The notes beneath the pieces are model-generated. The model worked only from the letters and a program-made list of their open reading frames with translations, did not search any database and was not told the origin of the DNA. From DAHUXD01 sp963805495 (lineage in GTDB: Bacteria; Acidobacteriota; Thermoanaerobaculia; UBA5066; Gp7-AA6): a stretch of 64,000 bases of DNA. Position numbers and translations under genes: made by a program. Positions 23,468-31,764 of this stretch are shown piece after piece (position 1 is the stretch's first letter; every line of letters starts with the position of its first letter). The stretch is from the NCBI GenBank assembly GCA_963805495.1, contig CAWDUQ010000001.1, positions 868,001 to 932,000 on the forward strand, read 5' to 3'.

Positions 23468-25468
23468 ATGGCGCACGAAGCCGGCCCGGGATCGGAGTTC
23501 CGTCCGTACATCTCCCCGGGACAGGACATCCCCGAATTCACGCTGAAGGCCGTCCTGCTCGGCATCTTCTTCGGCGTCCTCTTCGGCGCGGCGACGGTCT
23601 ACCTCGCCCTGCGCGCCGGCCTCACGGTTTCGGCCTCCGTCCCCATCGCGGTCCTCTCGATCGCGGTGTTCAAGAAGATCGGCAACTCCACGATCCTCGA
23701 GAACAACATGGTCCAGACGATCGGCTCGGCGGGCGAGTCGGTCGCCGCCGGCGTGGTCTTCACGATGCCGGCGCTCCTCTTCCTCTCGGACGGCGAGCAC
23801 TACTTCAAGTACGTCACGATCTTCGTGCTGTCGGCCGTGGGCGGGACCCTCGGCGTTCTCTTCATGATCCCGCTCCGGCGCGCGCTGATCGTGAAGGAGC
23901 ACGGCAACCTCAAGTACCCGGAGGGGGTGGCCTGCGCGGACGTCCTGATCGCCGGGGAGAAGGGCGGCGACCTCGCCCGCATGGTCTTCAAGGGCGTCGG
24001 CATGGCGATGCTCTACAAGTTCCTGTACGGCATCCTCGGCCTCTGGCGCGAGACCTCGACCTGGTTCCAGACCGGCAGAAACGGCAAGATTCCGGACGCC
24101 ACGCTCTCCTGCGACGTCACGCCGGAGTACCTGGGGCTCGGCTACATCATCGGTCCGCGCATTGCGGGCGAGCTCGCTTCGGGCGGCGTGCTCTCCTGGC
24201 TCGCCCTGATCCCGCTGATCTCCATCTTCGTCGACAACGGCCGGATCGTCCAGGACCTGAAGAACCTGGGCTTCAGCGATGCCTGGATGGCGGGCCACTC
24301 CCATGCGGAGTGGATCTACCGGGCGTACGTTCGTTACATCGGCGCGGGTGCGGTGGCCTGCGCGGGCGTCATGACCCTCGTCAAGACCCTCCCGACGATC
24401 GTTTCCGCGTTCCGCGAGTCGGTCAAGAGCTTCGGAAAGGGCGGCGACAAGTCGACGGTCCGCACGGAGCGCGACCTCGGCATGGGCCTCGTGGTCTTCG
24501 GATCGCTCGTGCTGGCGCTGCTCATCACGATCCTGCCGGGATTCCCGCACGGCCCGTTTCCGGGCTCGCTCCTGATGGGCCTGCTGGTCGTCGTCTTCGG
24601 GTTCTTCTTCGTGACGGTCTCCTCGCGCATCGTCGGCATCATCGGGACGTCCTCCAATCCCATCTCCGGCATGACGATCGCGACGATCATGGCGACGTGT
24701 GTCGTCTTCGTCGCCGTCGGCCGGACGGGCGACGTCTACCAGGCCGTCGCCCTCTGCATCGGCGCCATCGTTTGCGTCGCCGCGGCCAACGCCGGCGCGA
24801 CCTCGCAGGACCTGAAGACCGGCTACCTCGTCGGCGCGACGCCCCGGCGACAGCAGATCGGCTTCATCATCGGCGTGCTGACGTCGACGCTCGTCATCGG
24901 CGGGACGCTCTTCCTGCTCGACAAGACGTACGCGATGGGCGAGCCGCACGGCATCGGCGGCCCGAAGCTCGCGGCTCCCCAGGCGACCCTCATGGCGACG
25001 ATCATCAAGGGCCTCCTCGCCCAGAACCTGCCGTGGGCCCCCGTGCTCGTCGGCGTCTTCCTCGCGTTCATGGCGCAGATGGCGGGCGCGCACGCGCTTT
25101 CCTGGGCGGTCGGCGCCTACCTCCCGCTCTCGACGACGTTCCCGATCTGGATCGGCGGCATGATGAAGGCCCTCGCCGACAAGATCACCCACCGCAAGGA
25201 AGAGAGCGAGCTTTCCTCGGGCATGCTCTATTCGACGGGCCTCGTGGCCGGAGGCTCGCTCGGGGGCGTGCTCATCGCCCTCGTCGCGTTCATCGGCGAC
25301 TCGGTTCTCCACATGGAGAACCCGACGCTCATCGAGCGGCTGGATCTCGGGGCGAAGTTCTACCCGGCGTTCAAGGACGGCGTCGCGGGAGACATCCTCG
25401 GCGCCGTGGTCTTCGCCGGCCTCTGCTGGCTGCTCGTGCAGAACTCCCGGAAGAAGCTGGAAGCGTAG
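23468..25468 (+). CDS. Oligopeptide transporter, OPT family
   Basis: The protein has 666 residues and about 14-16 predicted membrane segments. Typical OPT stretches include IPEFTLKAVLLGIFFGVLFG, AATVYLALRAGLTVSASVP, NNMVQTIGSAGESVAAGVVF, KYPEGVACADVLIAGEKGG and the late GATSQDLKTGYLVGATP. These match the prokaryotic TIGR00733-like branch. It should move oligopeptides or metal chelates across the inner membrane by proton coupling. GGAGG 5 nt before the ATG at 23468 fixes the start, and an upstream in-frame ATG would precede the promoter. Its 3' end meets a convergent gene across the hairpin at 25555. Confidence 0.88.
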   Translation: MAHEAGPGSEFRPYISPGQDIPEFTLKAVLLGIFFGVLFGAATVYLALRAGLTVSASVPIAVLSIAVFKKIGNSTILENNMVQTIGSAGESVAAGVVFTMPALLFLSDGEHYFKYVTIFVLSAVGGTLGVLFMIPLRRALIVKEHGNLKYPEGVACADVLIAGEKGGDLARMVFKGVGMAMLYKFLYGILGLWRETSTWFQTGRNGKIPDATLSCDVTPEYLGLGYIIGPRIAGELASGGVLSWLALIPLISIFVDNGRIVQDLKNLGFSDAWMAGHSHAEWIYRAYVRYIGAGAVACAGVMTLVKTLPTIVSAFRESVKSFGKGGDKSTVRTERDLGMGLVVFGSLVLALLITILPGFPHGPFPGSLLMGLLVVVFGFFFVTVSSRIVGIIGTSSNPISGMTIATIMATCVVFVAVGRTGDVYQAVALCIGAIVCVAAANAGATSQDLKTGYLVGATPRRQQIGFIIGVLTSTLVIGGTLFLLDKTYAMGEPHGIGGPKLAAPQATLMATIIKGLLAQNLPWAPVLVGVFLAFMAQMAGAHALSWAVGAYLPLSTTFPIWIGGMMKALADKITHRKEESELSSGMLYSTGLVAGGSLGGVLIALVAFIGDSVLHMENPTLIERLDLGAKFYPAFKDGVAGDILGAVVFAGLCWLLVQNSRKKLEA

Positions 25469-25554
25469 GGGCGTTTTCGGCCGCGGTCCATCCGGTAGCG
25501 GCCGTTCGGCCGCCCATGTGAGGGCGCCCGACGAGCCGTCCGGCGGAAAAATAC

Positions 25555-25611
25555 GGGGTCAGGTCTGGATTTTTCGGCTCCCCGCAATCCGAAAATTCGA
25601 GACCCGGCCCC
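25555..25611 (+). repeat. Dispersed hairpin repeat, family C copy 2 (between converging genes)
   Basis: Inverted 23-nt arms (25555-25577 and 25589-25611) match each other with a few mismatches and flank a short 11-nt loop. The left arm begins GGGGTCAGGTCTGG and ends TTTTTCGG, like copy 1 at 15233. It lies between the OPT and kbl 3' ends and may serve as a bidirectional terminator. Confidence 0.6.
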
Positions 25612-25622
25612 ATCGGTTTCGC

Positions 25623-26804
25623 TCAGATGACGCCGAACTTTTTCCCGACTTTCGTAAACGCGTCGACCGCGCGGTCGAGGTCGGAGCGCTCGTGGGCGGC
25701 CGAGACCTGGCAGCGCAGGCGCGCCTGGCCCTGTGGAACGACCGGGAAGCCGAACCCCGAGACGTAGACGCCCTCCTCGAGGAGGGCCCTGCCCATCGAC
25801 AGCGCCTTCGCCGTTTCGCCGACGATGACCGGAACGATCGGGTGCGTGCCGTGGGGGATCCGGAACCCGGCCTCCGCGATCGACTTGCGGTAGTAGGCGG
25901 CGTTGTCGCGGAGCTTCTTGACCGGGGCCGGATCTTCCCGGAGGAGGCGGAAGGACTCGAGCGCGCCCGCCGCGACGGCGGGGGGAAGCGAATTGGAGAA
26001 GATGTACGTGCGGCTGCGCTGCCGGAGCGTCTCGACGAGGGCCTTCGGCCCGGTGACGAAGCCCCCGGCCGCCGAGCCCATCGCCTTGCCGAGGGTGCCC
26101 GTCGTGACCGGGACCCTGTCGAAGACGCCCTGCTCCTCGGCGGTTCCCCGGCCGGTCGCGCCGAGGATCCCCGTCGCGTGCGAGTCGTCGACCGCGAGGA
26201 CGGCCCCGTGCTTCTCGCAGACGCGGACGCACTCCCGCAGGTCGGCCTCCTCGCCTTCCATCGAGAAGACGCCGTCGGTGATGTAGAGCTTGAAGCGCGA
26301 GGTCGTGTCCTCCCCGAGCATCCGGTCGAGGGCCGCGAGGTCGCCGTGCGGCGCTCGAAAGCGCTTCGCCTTGCACAGCCGCACGCCGTCGATGATCGAC
26401 GCGTGGTTGAGCTCGTCCGAGTAGAGGCCGTCGGGCTCCTCGAGGACGGTCGCGAAGAGGCCCTCGTTCGCCGCCCAACAGGTCATGTAGAGGATGGAAT
26501 CGTCGCAGCCGAAGAAGGACGCGATCTCGGCCTCGAGCTCCTTGTGGAGCTCCTGCGTGCCGCAGATGAAGCGCACGGACCCGAGGCCCGCGCCCCAGCG
26601 GTCGACCGCCTTCTTCTGGGCCTCGCGGATGCGCGGGTGGTTGGCGAGCCCGAGGTAGTTGTTCGAGGTCAGCATGATGACCTCGCGGCCGCCGACCCGG
26701 ACGCGCGGCCCCTGCGCGGACTGCAGGACGAGCTCTTCCTTGTAGGTGCCGGCCGCGCGGAGCGCGGCCATCTGCCCGGCGAGATGGTCCAGGAGAGTCG
26801 TCAC
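25623..26804 (-). CDS. kbl: Glycine C-acetyltransferase (2-amino-3-ketobutyrate CoA ligase)
   Basis: This 393-residue PLP enzyme of the alpha-oxoamine synthase family cleaves 2-amino-3-oxobutyrate with CoA to glycine and acetyl-CoA. It shows LTSNNYLGLANHP, GSVRFICGTQELHKELE, ITDGVFSMEGE and VDDSHATGILGATGRG. The PLP-lysine region is VPVTTGTLGKAMGSAAGGF. The FSMEGE and DDSHATG motifs fit Kbl better than BioF. The GTG start overlaps the preceding stop (GTGA). The threonine dehydrogenase two genes upstream makes the threonine-degradation role firm. Confidence 0.9.
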   Translation of the reverse strand: MTTLLDHLAGQMAALRAAGTYKEELVLQSAQGPRVRVGGREVIMLTSNNYLGLANHPRIREAQKKAVDRWGAGLGSVRFICGTQELHKELEAEIASFFGCDDSILYMTCWAANEGLFATVLEEPDGLYSDELNHASIIDGVRLCKAKRFRAPHGDLAALDRMLGEDTTSRFKLYITDGVFSMEGEEADLRECVRVCEKHGAVLAVDDSHATGILGATGRGTAEEQGVFDRVPVTTGTLGKAMGSAAGGFVTGPKALVETLRQRSRTYIFSNSLPPAVAAGALESFRLLREDPAPVKKLRDNAAYYRKSIAEAGFRIPHGTHPIVPVIVGETAKALSMGRALLEEGVYVSGFGFPVVPQGQARLRCQVSAAHERSDLDRAVDAFTKVGKKFGVI

Positions 26805-27271
26805 TTCGACTCCGACACGATCTTTCCCGCGACGCGATCGCCAGGGAACGCCGCGCCGAGCGCCCCGAGCGCCCGGTCGAACGCCGCCGCGGAGCCGGCC
26901 ATGATCTCCGCGCAGAGGGTCGGCGTCCTCACGAACTCCATCGTTCCGGTCGCGCCGCGCACGACGATCGAATCGGCGGGGTCTTCGACCGTGAAGAGAA
27001 TGCCGTCGACCTCCTCGAGCGCCCGCGAGGCGATCCGCTCCGCCTTCTCGACTTCGTCCCGCGTCAGGCACACGGCCGCGAGGCCCACGACCTGGAAGTG
27101 GTTGGGCTCGAACTCGGTGCGGTCCCAGTTCTTCCAGACGCGGTCGCGGGGGACGAGCTGGAACCGGTAGGCGACGGCGGACAGCCGCGCCTCTTCGACG
27201 GCGAACTCGGCGATGCGCCGTTCCGTCAGCTCCTGATTGGGGTCGGGCCTGGGGGGTTTGCTCGTGGGCAT
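26801..27271 (-). CDS. Unknown protein between threonine dehydrogenase and kbl
   Basis: A protein of 156 residues. The first 12 are Pro-rich, then mixed alpha/beta: ELTERRIAEFAVEEARL, a YRFQLVPRDRVWKNWD strand, and EVEKAERIASRALEEVD, with IVVRGATGTMEFVRTPTLC near the C-terminus. I recognise no family, signal peptide or membrane segment. Its start is 2 nt after the tdh stop and its stop overlaps the kbl start, so it is made with the threonine enzymes. It could be a small regulator or an enzyme accessory. No function is assigned. Confidence 0.6.
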   Translation of the reverse strand: MPTSKPPRPDPNQELTERRIAEFAVEEARLSAVAYRFQLVPRDRVWKNWDRTEFEPNHFQVVGLAAVCLTRDEVEKAERIASRALEEVDGILFTVEDPADSIVVRGATGTMEFVRTPTLCAEIMAGSAAAFDRALGALGAAFPGDRVAGKIVSESK

Positions 27272-27273
27272 GG

Positions 27274-28422
27274 TCAGGGTCTCCCGTTCGGATAAAAGAC
27301 GACCTTCATCGCGCGGCGGTCGTTGAGCAGCTGCATCGCGTCGTGGAACTTCTCGAGGCCCTCGAATTCGTCGGTGACGAGCCACTCGACGTCGAGGCCG
27401 GCCCGGAAGAGGTCGGTCATCTTGATCCAGGTGTCGAAGATGCGGCGCCCGATGATGGCGTGGATCGTCACGCCCTTGAAAACGACGTCGTTGGTGTAGT
27501 CGCGGATCGTCACGGCCTTGTCCCGCGGGAGGCCGAGCAGCGACAGGACCGCGCCCGGCCGGGCGGCGGCGAGGCCCAGATTGATCGAGGACTCGGCACC
27601 CGACAGCTCCAGCACGACGTCGGCGCCGCCGCCGGTCGCCTCGCGCAGGCTCCCGACGGGGTCCTTCGTGCGGGGGAGCTCGATGACCGAGACCTGCGCG
27701 AGCTTTCGCTCCCTGGCCCAGCGGCGGGCGTGCGCGGCGGCGAGACCATTGACGTCCGTGATCGCGATCCGCGCCGCGCCCGAGATGCGCGCGATCTCGG
27801 CGCACATCGCGCCGATCGGCCCGTAGCCGAGGACGGCGACCGACTTGCCGGAGAGGTCGGCGACCTGCGTCGTGTGGACCGCGTTGCCCAGGGCGTCGAG
27901 GAACGCGCCGACCTTCGGCGGGATCATGTCCCGGTCGAGCGGCACGACGTTGAAGGCCGGCACGACGACGTACTGGGCGAAGGAGCCGTCGCCGTGGACG
28001 CCCAGGATCCGGGTGTTCTCGCAGATGTGCCGGCGGCCCGTGCGGCACGGGCGGCAGGCCCCGCACGTCACGTGCATCTCGGCCGAGACGTACTGGCCTT
28101 CCTCGAGGTGCGGACGCTTGCCGCCCGGCCCGAACGCGACGATCTCGCCGCAGAACTCGTGGCCGTAGATGCGCGGGGGCCGGATCATCCCGGTGATCGA
28201 CGCGTCCCACTGGTAGATGTGCTTGTCCGTCCCGCACACGGCCGCCGCGAGGACCTTGATGAGGACTTCGGCCTGCCCGGGCACTGGCACGGGGACGGTC
28301 CGGATGTCCGTGGCGTCCTTGCCGGGCGCCGCCTTCGTCTTCACGACGGCCGTCATCGTCCCGGGCCGACCCTTCGGAGTCCTGCCTCCCGCCGCCGGTT
28401 TCCCGCCTCCCGGCTTCGCCAT
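27274..28422 (-). CDS. tdh: L-threonine 3-dehydrogenase
   Basis: This 382-residue zinc-dependent medium-chain dehydrogenase oxidises L-threonine to 2-amino-3-oxobutyrate. The catalytic zinc site is VCGTDKHIYQWD plus GHEFCGEIV, and the structural zinc site is CGACRPCRTGRRHIC. A VAVLGYGPIGAM cofactor loop follows. The first 22 residues are a low-complexity Gly/Pro/Lys tail, so a start at the internal MTAVVKTKAAPG is possible. The ATG at 28422 overlaps the aldolase stop (TGATG). Kbl downstream completes the threonine-to-glycine pathway. Confidence 0.9.
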   Translation of the reverse strand: MAKPGGGKPAAGGRTPKGRPGTMTAVVKTKAAPGKDATDIRTVPVPVPGQAEVLIKVLAAAVCGTDKHIYQWDASITGMIRPPRIYGHEFCGEIVAFGPGGKRPHLEEGQYVSAEMHVTCGACRPCRTGRRHICENTRILGVHGDGSFAQYVVVPAFNVVPLDRDMIPPKVGAFLDALGNAVHTTQVADLSGKSVAVLGYGPIGAMCAEIARISGAARIAITDVNGLAAAHARRWARERKLAQVSVIELPRTKDPVGSLREATGGGADVVLELSGAESSINLGLAAARPGAVLSLLGLPRDKAVTIRDYTNDVVFKGVTIHAIIGRRIFDTWIKMTDLFRAGLDVEWLVTDEFEGLEKFHDAMQLLNDRRAMKVVFYPNGRP

Positions 28423-29846
28423 CAGTCTCCCGCCTGGTCGTCGCGCACGAATCCGGCGCGGGCGCCGGCGGCGGCGGCGTGCGCCGAGTAGACCGACGCC
28501 GGCTTGACGTACTTCGCGACGACCGACCGCGTGCCGCCGACCCGCAGCTTCTCGAAGAGGAACGTGAACTTCTCCTCGAGCGTCGCGCGGATCGCGCCCT
28601 TGGTGCCCTCGGGAAGGTTCCAGACCTGCTCCTTGTACGGGCCGATCGCCTTCTTGCGGGTCTTGTAGAGAAACTGAGGCTGCGTCTCGCCTTTTTTGCG
28701 TTCCTCGGCCGCGTTCTCGTCGAGCCAGCGCTCGATCTCGCGCTTCAGCGGATAGGGGAACGCGGGGTGGTCGTAGACGGTGTTCATGAAGTCGGTCGCG
28801 AGGTGGATCTCGGCGCAGTCGTGGTCGGGGAAGTGGCCGAAATACTCGGGCGGCAGCGTCGAGGCGCCGTGCTGCACGGCGCCGGCGAGGCCGTACTCCT
28901 CGCGCGCCACTTTCGAGATCGCCTTCAGCACGTTGAAGTCGATGGCGACCCGCTCGACGGAGCCGTCGGCCGCGACGACGCCGCCGTGCGAGGAGCCCGT
29001 CTGGACCGAGACTTTCTCGATGCCGAGGCCTTCGCCGAGCGCCTTGCGGTACACGTTCATGTAGGCGCGGAACTCCTCGGGCGTCGAGTTCTCCTTGCCG
29101 ACTTCGCCGATCTCTCCGCCGACGGAGATGGGCATCGCCTTCGGCTCGCGTTCCCGGATGAACTTCGTGAAGCGGGCGCAGAGGGTGGCGTTGACGTCCT
29201 GCTGCGCCTCGAGCGTCGGCTTCGAGAGGTCGACGAGGGTCGAGGTGTCGATGTCGATCTGGAGGAAGCCCGCGGGGATCGCTTCCTCGATGAGCGCCTC
29301 GATGGCGGCGATCTCCTTCTCGGGCGCCTCCTTCATCTTCTTCGGGTTGGTCTGGAAGTGGTCGCCCTGCAGGAAGAACGGCCCCGTCCAATCCTCGCGG
29401 ATGGCGGCCGCGAGCATCACGGCCGCGTACTCGGCCGGCCGCTGCTCGGTGTAGCCCATCTCGCTTCGGGCGATCTCGAAGATGAGCGCGCCGACGTCGA
29501 GCTTGCGGGCGGCGCGCATCGCGGCGCGCGCCGTGTCGTAGGACATGATCCGGACGTTGACCGCGGGGACCGTGAAACCGGAGACTTCGCCGCGCCCGCG
29601 CGCCTGGTAGAGCGGCAGGATCGAGGCCGGGAGGATGCCGAGGGACTCGGCGGCCTCGCGGATCGCGTGGCGTGCGGCGTCGCGGGCCTCCGGCGGCGCG
29701 AACACCGCCGTCCAGACGAGCGCGTCGATCATCTCGGCGCGGAATCGCGCCGGGTTCGTCACGACGACGCCGCCGTCGAGGCGGGCGCTCCCCGAGCGAG
29801 TCAGGGCTTCTCGAAGCTCGGCCGGGGATGCGTAGAGGTTCATCAT
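28422..29846 (-). CDS. Class II fructose-bisphosphate aldolase family protein
   Basis: The protein has 474 residues (ATG at 29846; a second ATG at 29843 is equally usable). It belongs to the long class II FBA-related branch. Markers are VNVRIMSYDTARAAMRAARK, FEIARSEMGYTEQRPAEY, QGDHFQTNPKK (metal and substrate binding), IDIDTSTLVDLSKPT, SVGGEIGEVGKENSTPEEF and SVQTGSSHGGV. Zinc-binding His residues occur in DHF, SSHGG and VQHGAS. It should split or form a ketose bisphosphate, probably fructose 1,6-bisphosphate, but the exact sugar is not proven. It opens the threonine operon. A GGAG sequence precedes the ATG. Confidence 0.8.
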   Translation of the reverse strand: MMNLYASPAELREALTRSGSARLDGGVVVTNPARFRAEMIDALVWTAVFAPPEARDAARHAIREAAESLGILPASILPLYQARGRGEVSGFTVPAVNVRIMSYDTARAAMRAARKLDVGALIFEIARSEMGYTEQRPAEYAAVMLAAAIREDWTGPFFLQGDHFQTNPKKMKEAPEKEIAAIEALIEEAIPAGFLQIDIDTSTLVDLSKPTLEAQQDVNATLCARFTKFIREREPKAMPISVGGEIGEVGKENSTPEEFRAYMNVYRKALGEGLGIEKVSVQTGSSHGGVVAADGSVERVAIDFNVLKAISKVAREEYGLAGAVQHGASTLPPEYFGHFPDHDCAEIHLATDFMNTVYDHPAFPYPLKREIERWLDENAAEERKKGETQPQFLYKTRKKAIGPYKEQVWNLPEGTKGAIRATLEEKFTFLFEKLRVGGTRSVVAKYVKPASVYSAHAAAAGARAGFVRDDQAGD

Positions 29847-29872
29847 GGCTCCACGTCGGAAAGTGCCCGGGG

Positions 29873-29878
29873 ATTCTA
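29873..29878 (-). promoter_or_regulatory. -10-like hexamer (TAGAAT) of the aldolase-tdh-kbl operon
   Basis: The minus-strand TAGAAT ends 26 nt before the ATG at 29846. A GTGGAG Shine-Dalgarno lies in the leader. It is conventional in spacing, unlike many units here. Confidence 0.4.
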
Positions 29879-29935
29879 ATGCAGGGGGCCTTTCCCGAGG
29901 GCGGGGAGGCATCCGGAGCCCGGTCGAATCCCTTG

Positions 29936-29944
29936 TGCTACGGT
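29936..29944 (+). promoter_or_regulatory. Extended -10-like element (TGCTACGGT) before the GlcD-type gene
   Basis: TGC-TACGGT ends 6 nt before the GTG at 29951. No Shine-Dalgarno, so initiation is probably at or next to the start codon. Confidence 0.35.
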
Positions 29945-29950
29945 CGTCGC

Positions 29951-31351
29951 GTGACGCCTGCCGAGCTTGCCGACGTCCTGTCCGGGGCGCTGCCGCCGGA
30001 GGCGATCCTGTCCGACGTCGAGGCGCTCGACGCGCACGCCCACGACGAAACCGAGGACCTGGAGTCCCGACCGGCCCTCGTCGTGGCCCCGCGGTCGGAA
30101 GACGAGGTCCGGGCGGTTCTCGCGGCGGCGCGCGCGCGGCGGTTTCCGGTCACGCCCCAGGGCGCACGCACGGGTCTGTCGGGCGGGGCCCTGCCGTCGC
30201 CCGGCGGCGTCGCGCTCGACCTGACCCGGATGAACCGGATCCTCGAGATCGACCGCGACAATCTCTTCGCAGTCGTCGAGCCCGGCGTCGTGACGCAGGT
30301 CCTCCAGGAGGAAGTCGAGCGAATCGGTCTCTTTTATCCGCCCGATCCTTCCTCGCGCGGCTCCTGCACCATCGGGGGCAACGTCGCCGAGAACGCGGGC
30401 GGGCCGCGCGCCGCCAAGTACGGGACGACCGGCCGCTACGTCGCGGGCCTGCGGGTCGTGCTGCCGGGGGGCGCCGTCCTCGCGCTCGGCGGCAAGAACC
30501 GGAAGGACGTCGCCGGCTACGACCTCGTGCCTCTCTTCGTCGGCAGCGAGGGGACGCTCGGCGTCGTGACTCAGGCGACGCTGCGCCTGGTCCCGCTCCC
30601 GACGCACCGCCGGCTCCTCTGGGCGTCGTTTGCGGAGGAGGGCCGGGCCCTCGCGGCGGTCGCGCGGCTCTACGCGCGCGAGAGCGAGCCGTCGGCCTGC
30701 GAGTTCATGGAGCGGCGCGCGGCGGAGGTGTCGGCGGCGTGGCTGTCGCTCGCGCTTCCGGCCGACGCCAACGCGCACCTCTTCGTCGAGGCCGACGGCT
30801 TCGCGGAGGACGCCGTCCACCGCGACGCGGAACGGTTCGGAGAGATCATGCTGTCCTCGGGCGCCCTCGACGTCCGGGTCGCCATTTCGGAGCGCGATGT
30901 GCGCGACTTCTGGCGGTTGCGCCGCGCCGTCGGCGAGGCCGTGAAGTCCCTCGGCCCGTACGCCGAGGAGGACTGCACGGTGCCGCGCTCGAGGCTGCCG
31001 GAGCTGCTGGCGGCGGTGCGCCGGGTCGCCGGTTTTCACCGCCTCGACGCCGTCTGCTACGGCCACGCCGCGGACGGGAACATCCACGTCAACGTCGTGC
31101 AGCCCCAATGGGTTGCCGAGCGGGAGCGCTGGGTCGCCCTGCGGGCGCGGGCGGTCGAGGAGATCTTCCGCGAGGTCGTGGCCCTCGGGGGCACGATCAC
31201 CGGCGAGCACGGCGTCGGCGTCACCCAGCGCGCCTATCTCGGCCTGCGTCACTCGCCGGAGGTCGTCGCGGCGATGCGCGGGATCAAGCGGCTCTTCGAT
31301 CCGGAGGGGATCCTGAACCCCGGTAAGATCTTCGAGGACGTCCCCGCATGA
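29951..31351 (+). CDS. FAD-linked oxidase, GlcD/glycolate (lactate) dehydrogenase type
   Basis: A protein of 466 residues. The FAD-binding type 4 domain shows PRSEDEVRAVLAAARARRFPV, PQGARTGLSGGALPS, FYPPDPSSRGSCTIGG, NVAENAGGPRAAKYG and GRYVAGLRVVLPGG. The C-terminal domain has LDAVCYGHAADGNIHVNV and the GTITGEHGVGVTQ stretch, which helps bind substrate in this family. Substrate is a 2-hydroxyacid such as glycolate or D-lactate. No GlcE/GlcF subunits are in the window. The start GTG lacks an upstream Shine-Dalgarno. The stop overlaps the next ATG (ATGA). Confidence 0.85.
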   Translation: MTPAELADVLSGALPPEAILSDVEALDAHAHDETEDLESRPALVVAPRSEDEVRAVLAAARARRFPVTPQGARTGLSGGALPSPGGVALDLTRMNRILEIDRDNLFAVVEPGVVTQVLQEEVERIGLFYPPDPSSRGSCTIGGNVAENAGGPRAAKYGTTGRYVAGLRVVLPGGAVLALGGKNRKDVAGYDLVPLFVGSEGTLGVVTQATLRLVPLPTHRRLLWASFAEEGRALAAVARLYARESEPSACEFMERRAAEVSAAWLSLALPADANAHLFVEADGFAEDAVHRDAERFGEIMLSSGALDVRVAISERDVRDFWRLRRAVGEAVKSLGPYAEEDCTVPRSRLPELLAAVRRVAGFHRLDAVCYGHAADGNIHVNVVQPQWVAERERWVALRARAVEEIFREVVALGGTITGEHGVGVTQRAYLGLRHSPEVVAAMRGIKRLFDPEGILNPGKIFEDVPA

Positions 31352-31761
31352 TCCGTCTGTCGCGCACGATCCACTTCAACGCCGGCCGGAGTCTCTGGCG
31401 TCCCGGCTGGACGCCCGAGCGCAACCTCGCGGTCTACGGAGACGAGGGACCTCACGGATACGGCCACAACTACGAGCTCGAGGTCTCGGTCGAGGGCGCG
31501 GTCGATCCCGAGACGGCCATGGTCGTCAACCTGACGGACCTCGACCGGATCCTCAAGGAGGAGGTCGACCGCCCGCTCGACCACCGCCAGCTCAACCGCG
31601 ACGTGCCCGAGTTTGCCTCGACCCCGCCGACGGCGGAGAACGTCGCGGCGTGGATCTGGAAGCGGGTCGGCGCGCGCATCGAGCGCGAGAAGTGGCCTTG
31701 CCGGATCGTGCACCTGCGCCTTCGCCTGACGCCGCACTTCGCAGTCGAGATCGAGGCCTGA
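31348..31761 (+). CDS. Divergent 6-pyruvoyl-tetrahydropterin-synthase-fold protein
   Basis: This 137-residue protein follows the PTPS/QueD layout, with HFNAGRSL, then YGDEGPHGYGHNYELEV, VNLTDLDRILKEEVDRPLDHRQLN and STPPTAENVA. Key catalytic and metal-binding positions differ. The first zinc His is replaced by R14 (NAGRSL). The Cys expected before the HGHNY block is E33-like (YGDEGP). One of the two HxH residues is Tyr (HGYGHNY). The DH pair (78-79) and E97 remain. Loss of zinc ligands argues against ordinary QueD activity, though H36 or H40 might compensate. It overlaps the GlcD-type gene and precedes an NmrA-like gene. Confidence 0.65.
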   Translation: MIRLSRTIHFNAGRSLWRPGWTPERNLAVYGDEGPHGYGHNYELEVSVEGAVDPETAMVVNLTDLDRILKEEVDRPLDHRQLNRDVPEFASTPPTAENVAAWIWKRVGARIEREKWPCRIVHLRLRLTPHFAVEIEA

Positions 31762-31764
31762 CGG

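Noticed and set aside
25555..25611. CRISPR repeat
   Set aside because: It is a single inverted pair with one related copy 10 kb away. There is no spacer array or cas gene.
29900..29950. A GGTCGAATCC-like T-loop that could suggest a tRNA end
   Set aside because: The flanking bases do not form a T-stem or acceptor stem, and no anticodon arm is found upstream.
31348..31761. Ordinary QueD/6-carboxytetrahydropterin synthase
   Set aside because: Two of the zinc ligands and the active-site Cys are replaced, so the standard reaction is unlikely.
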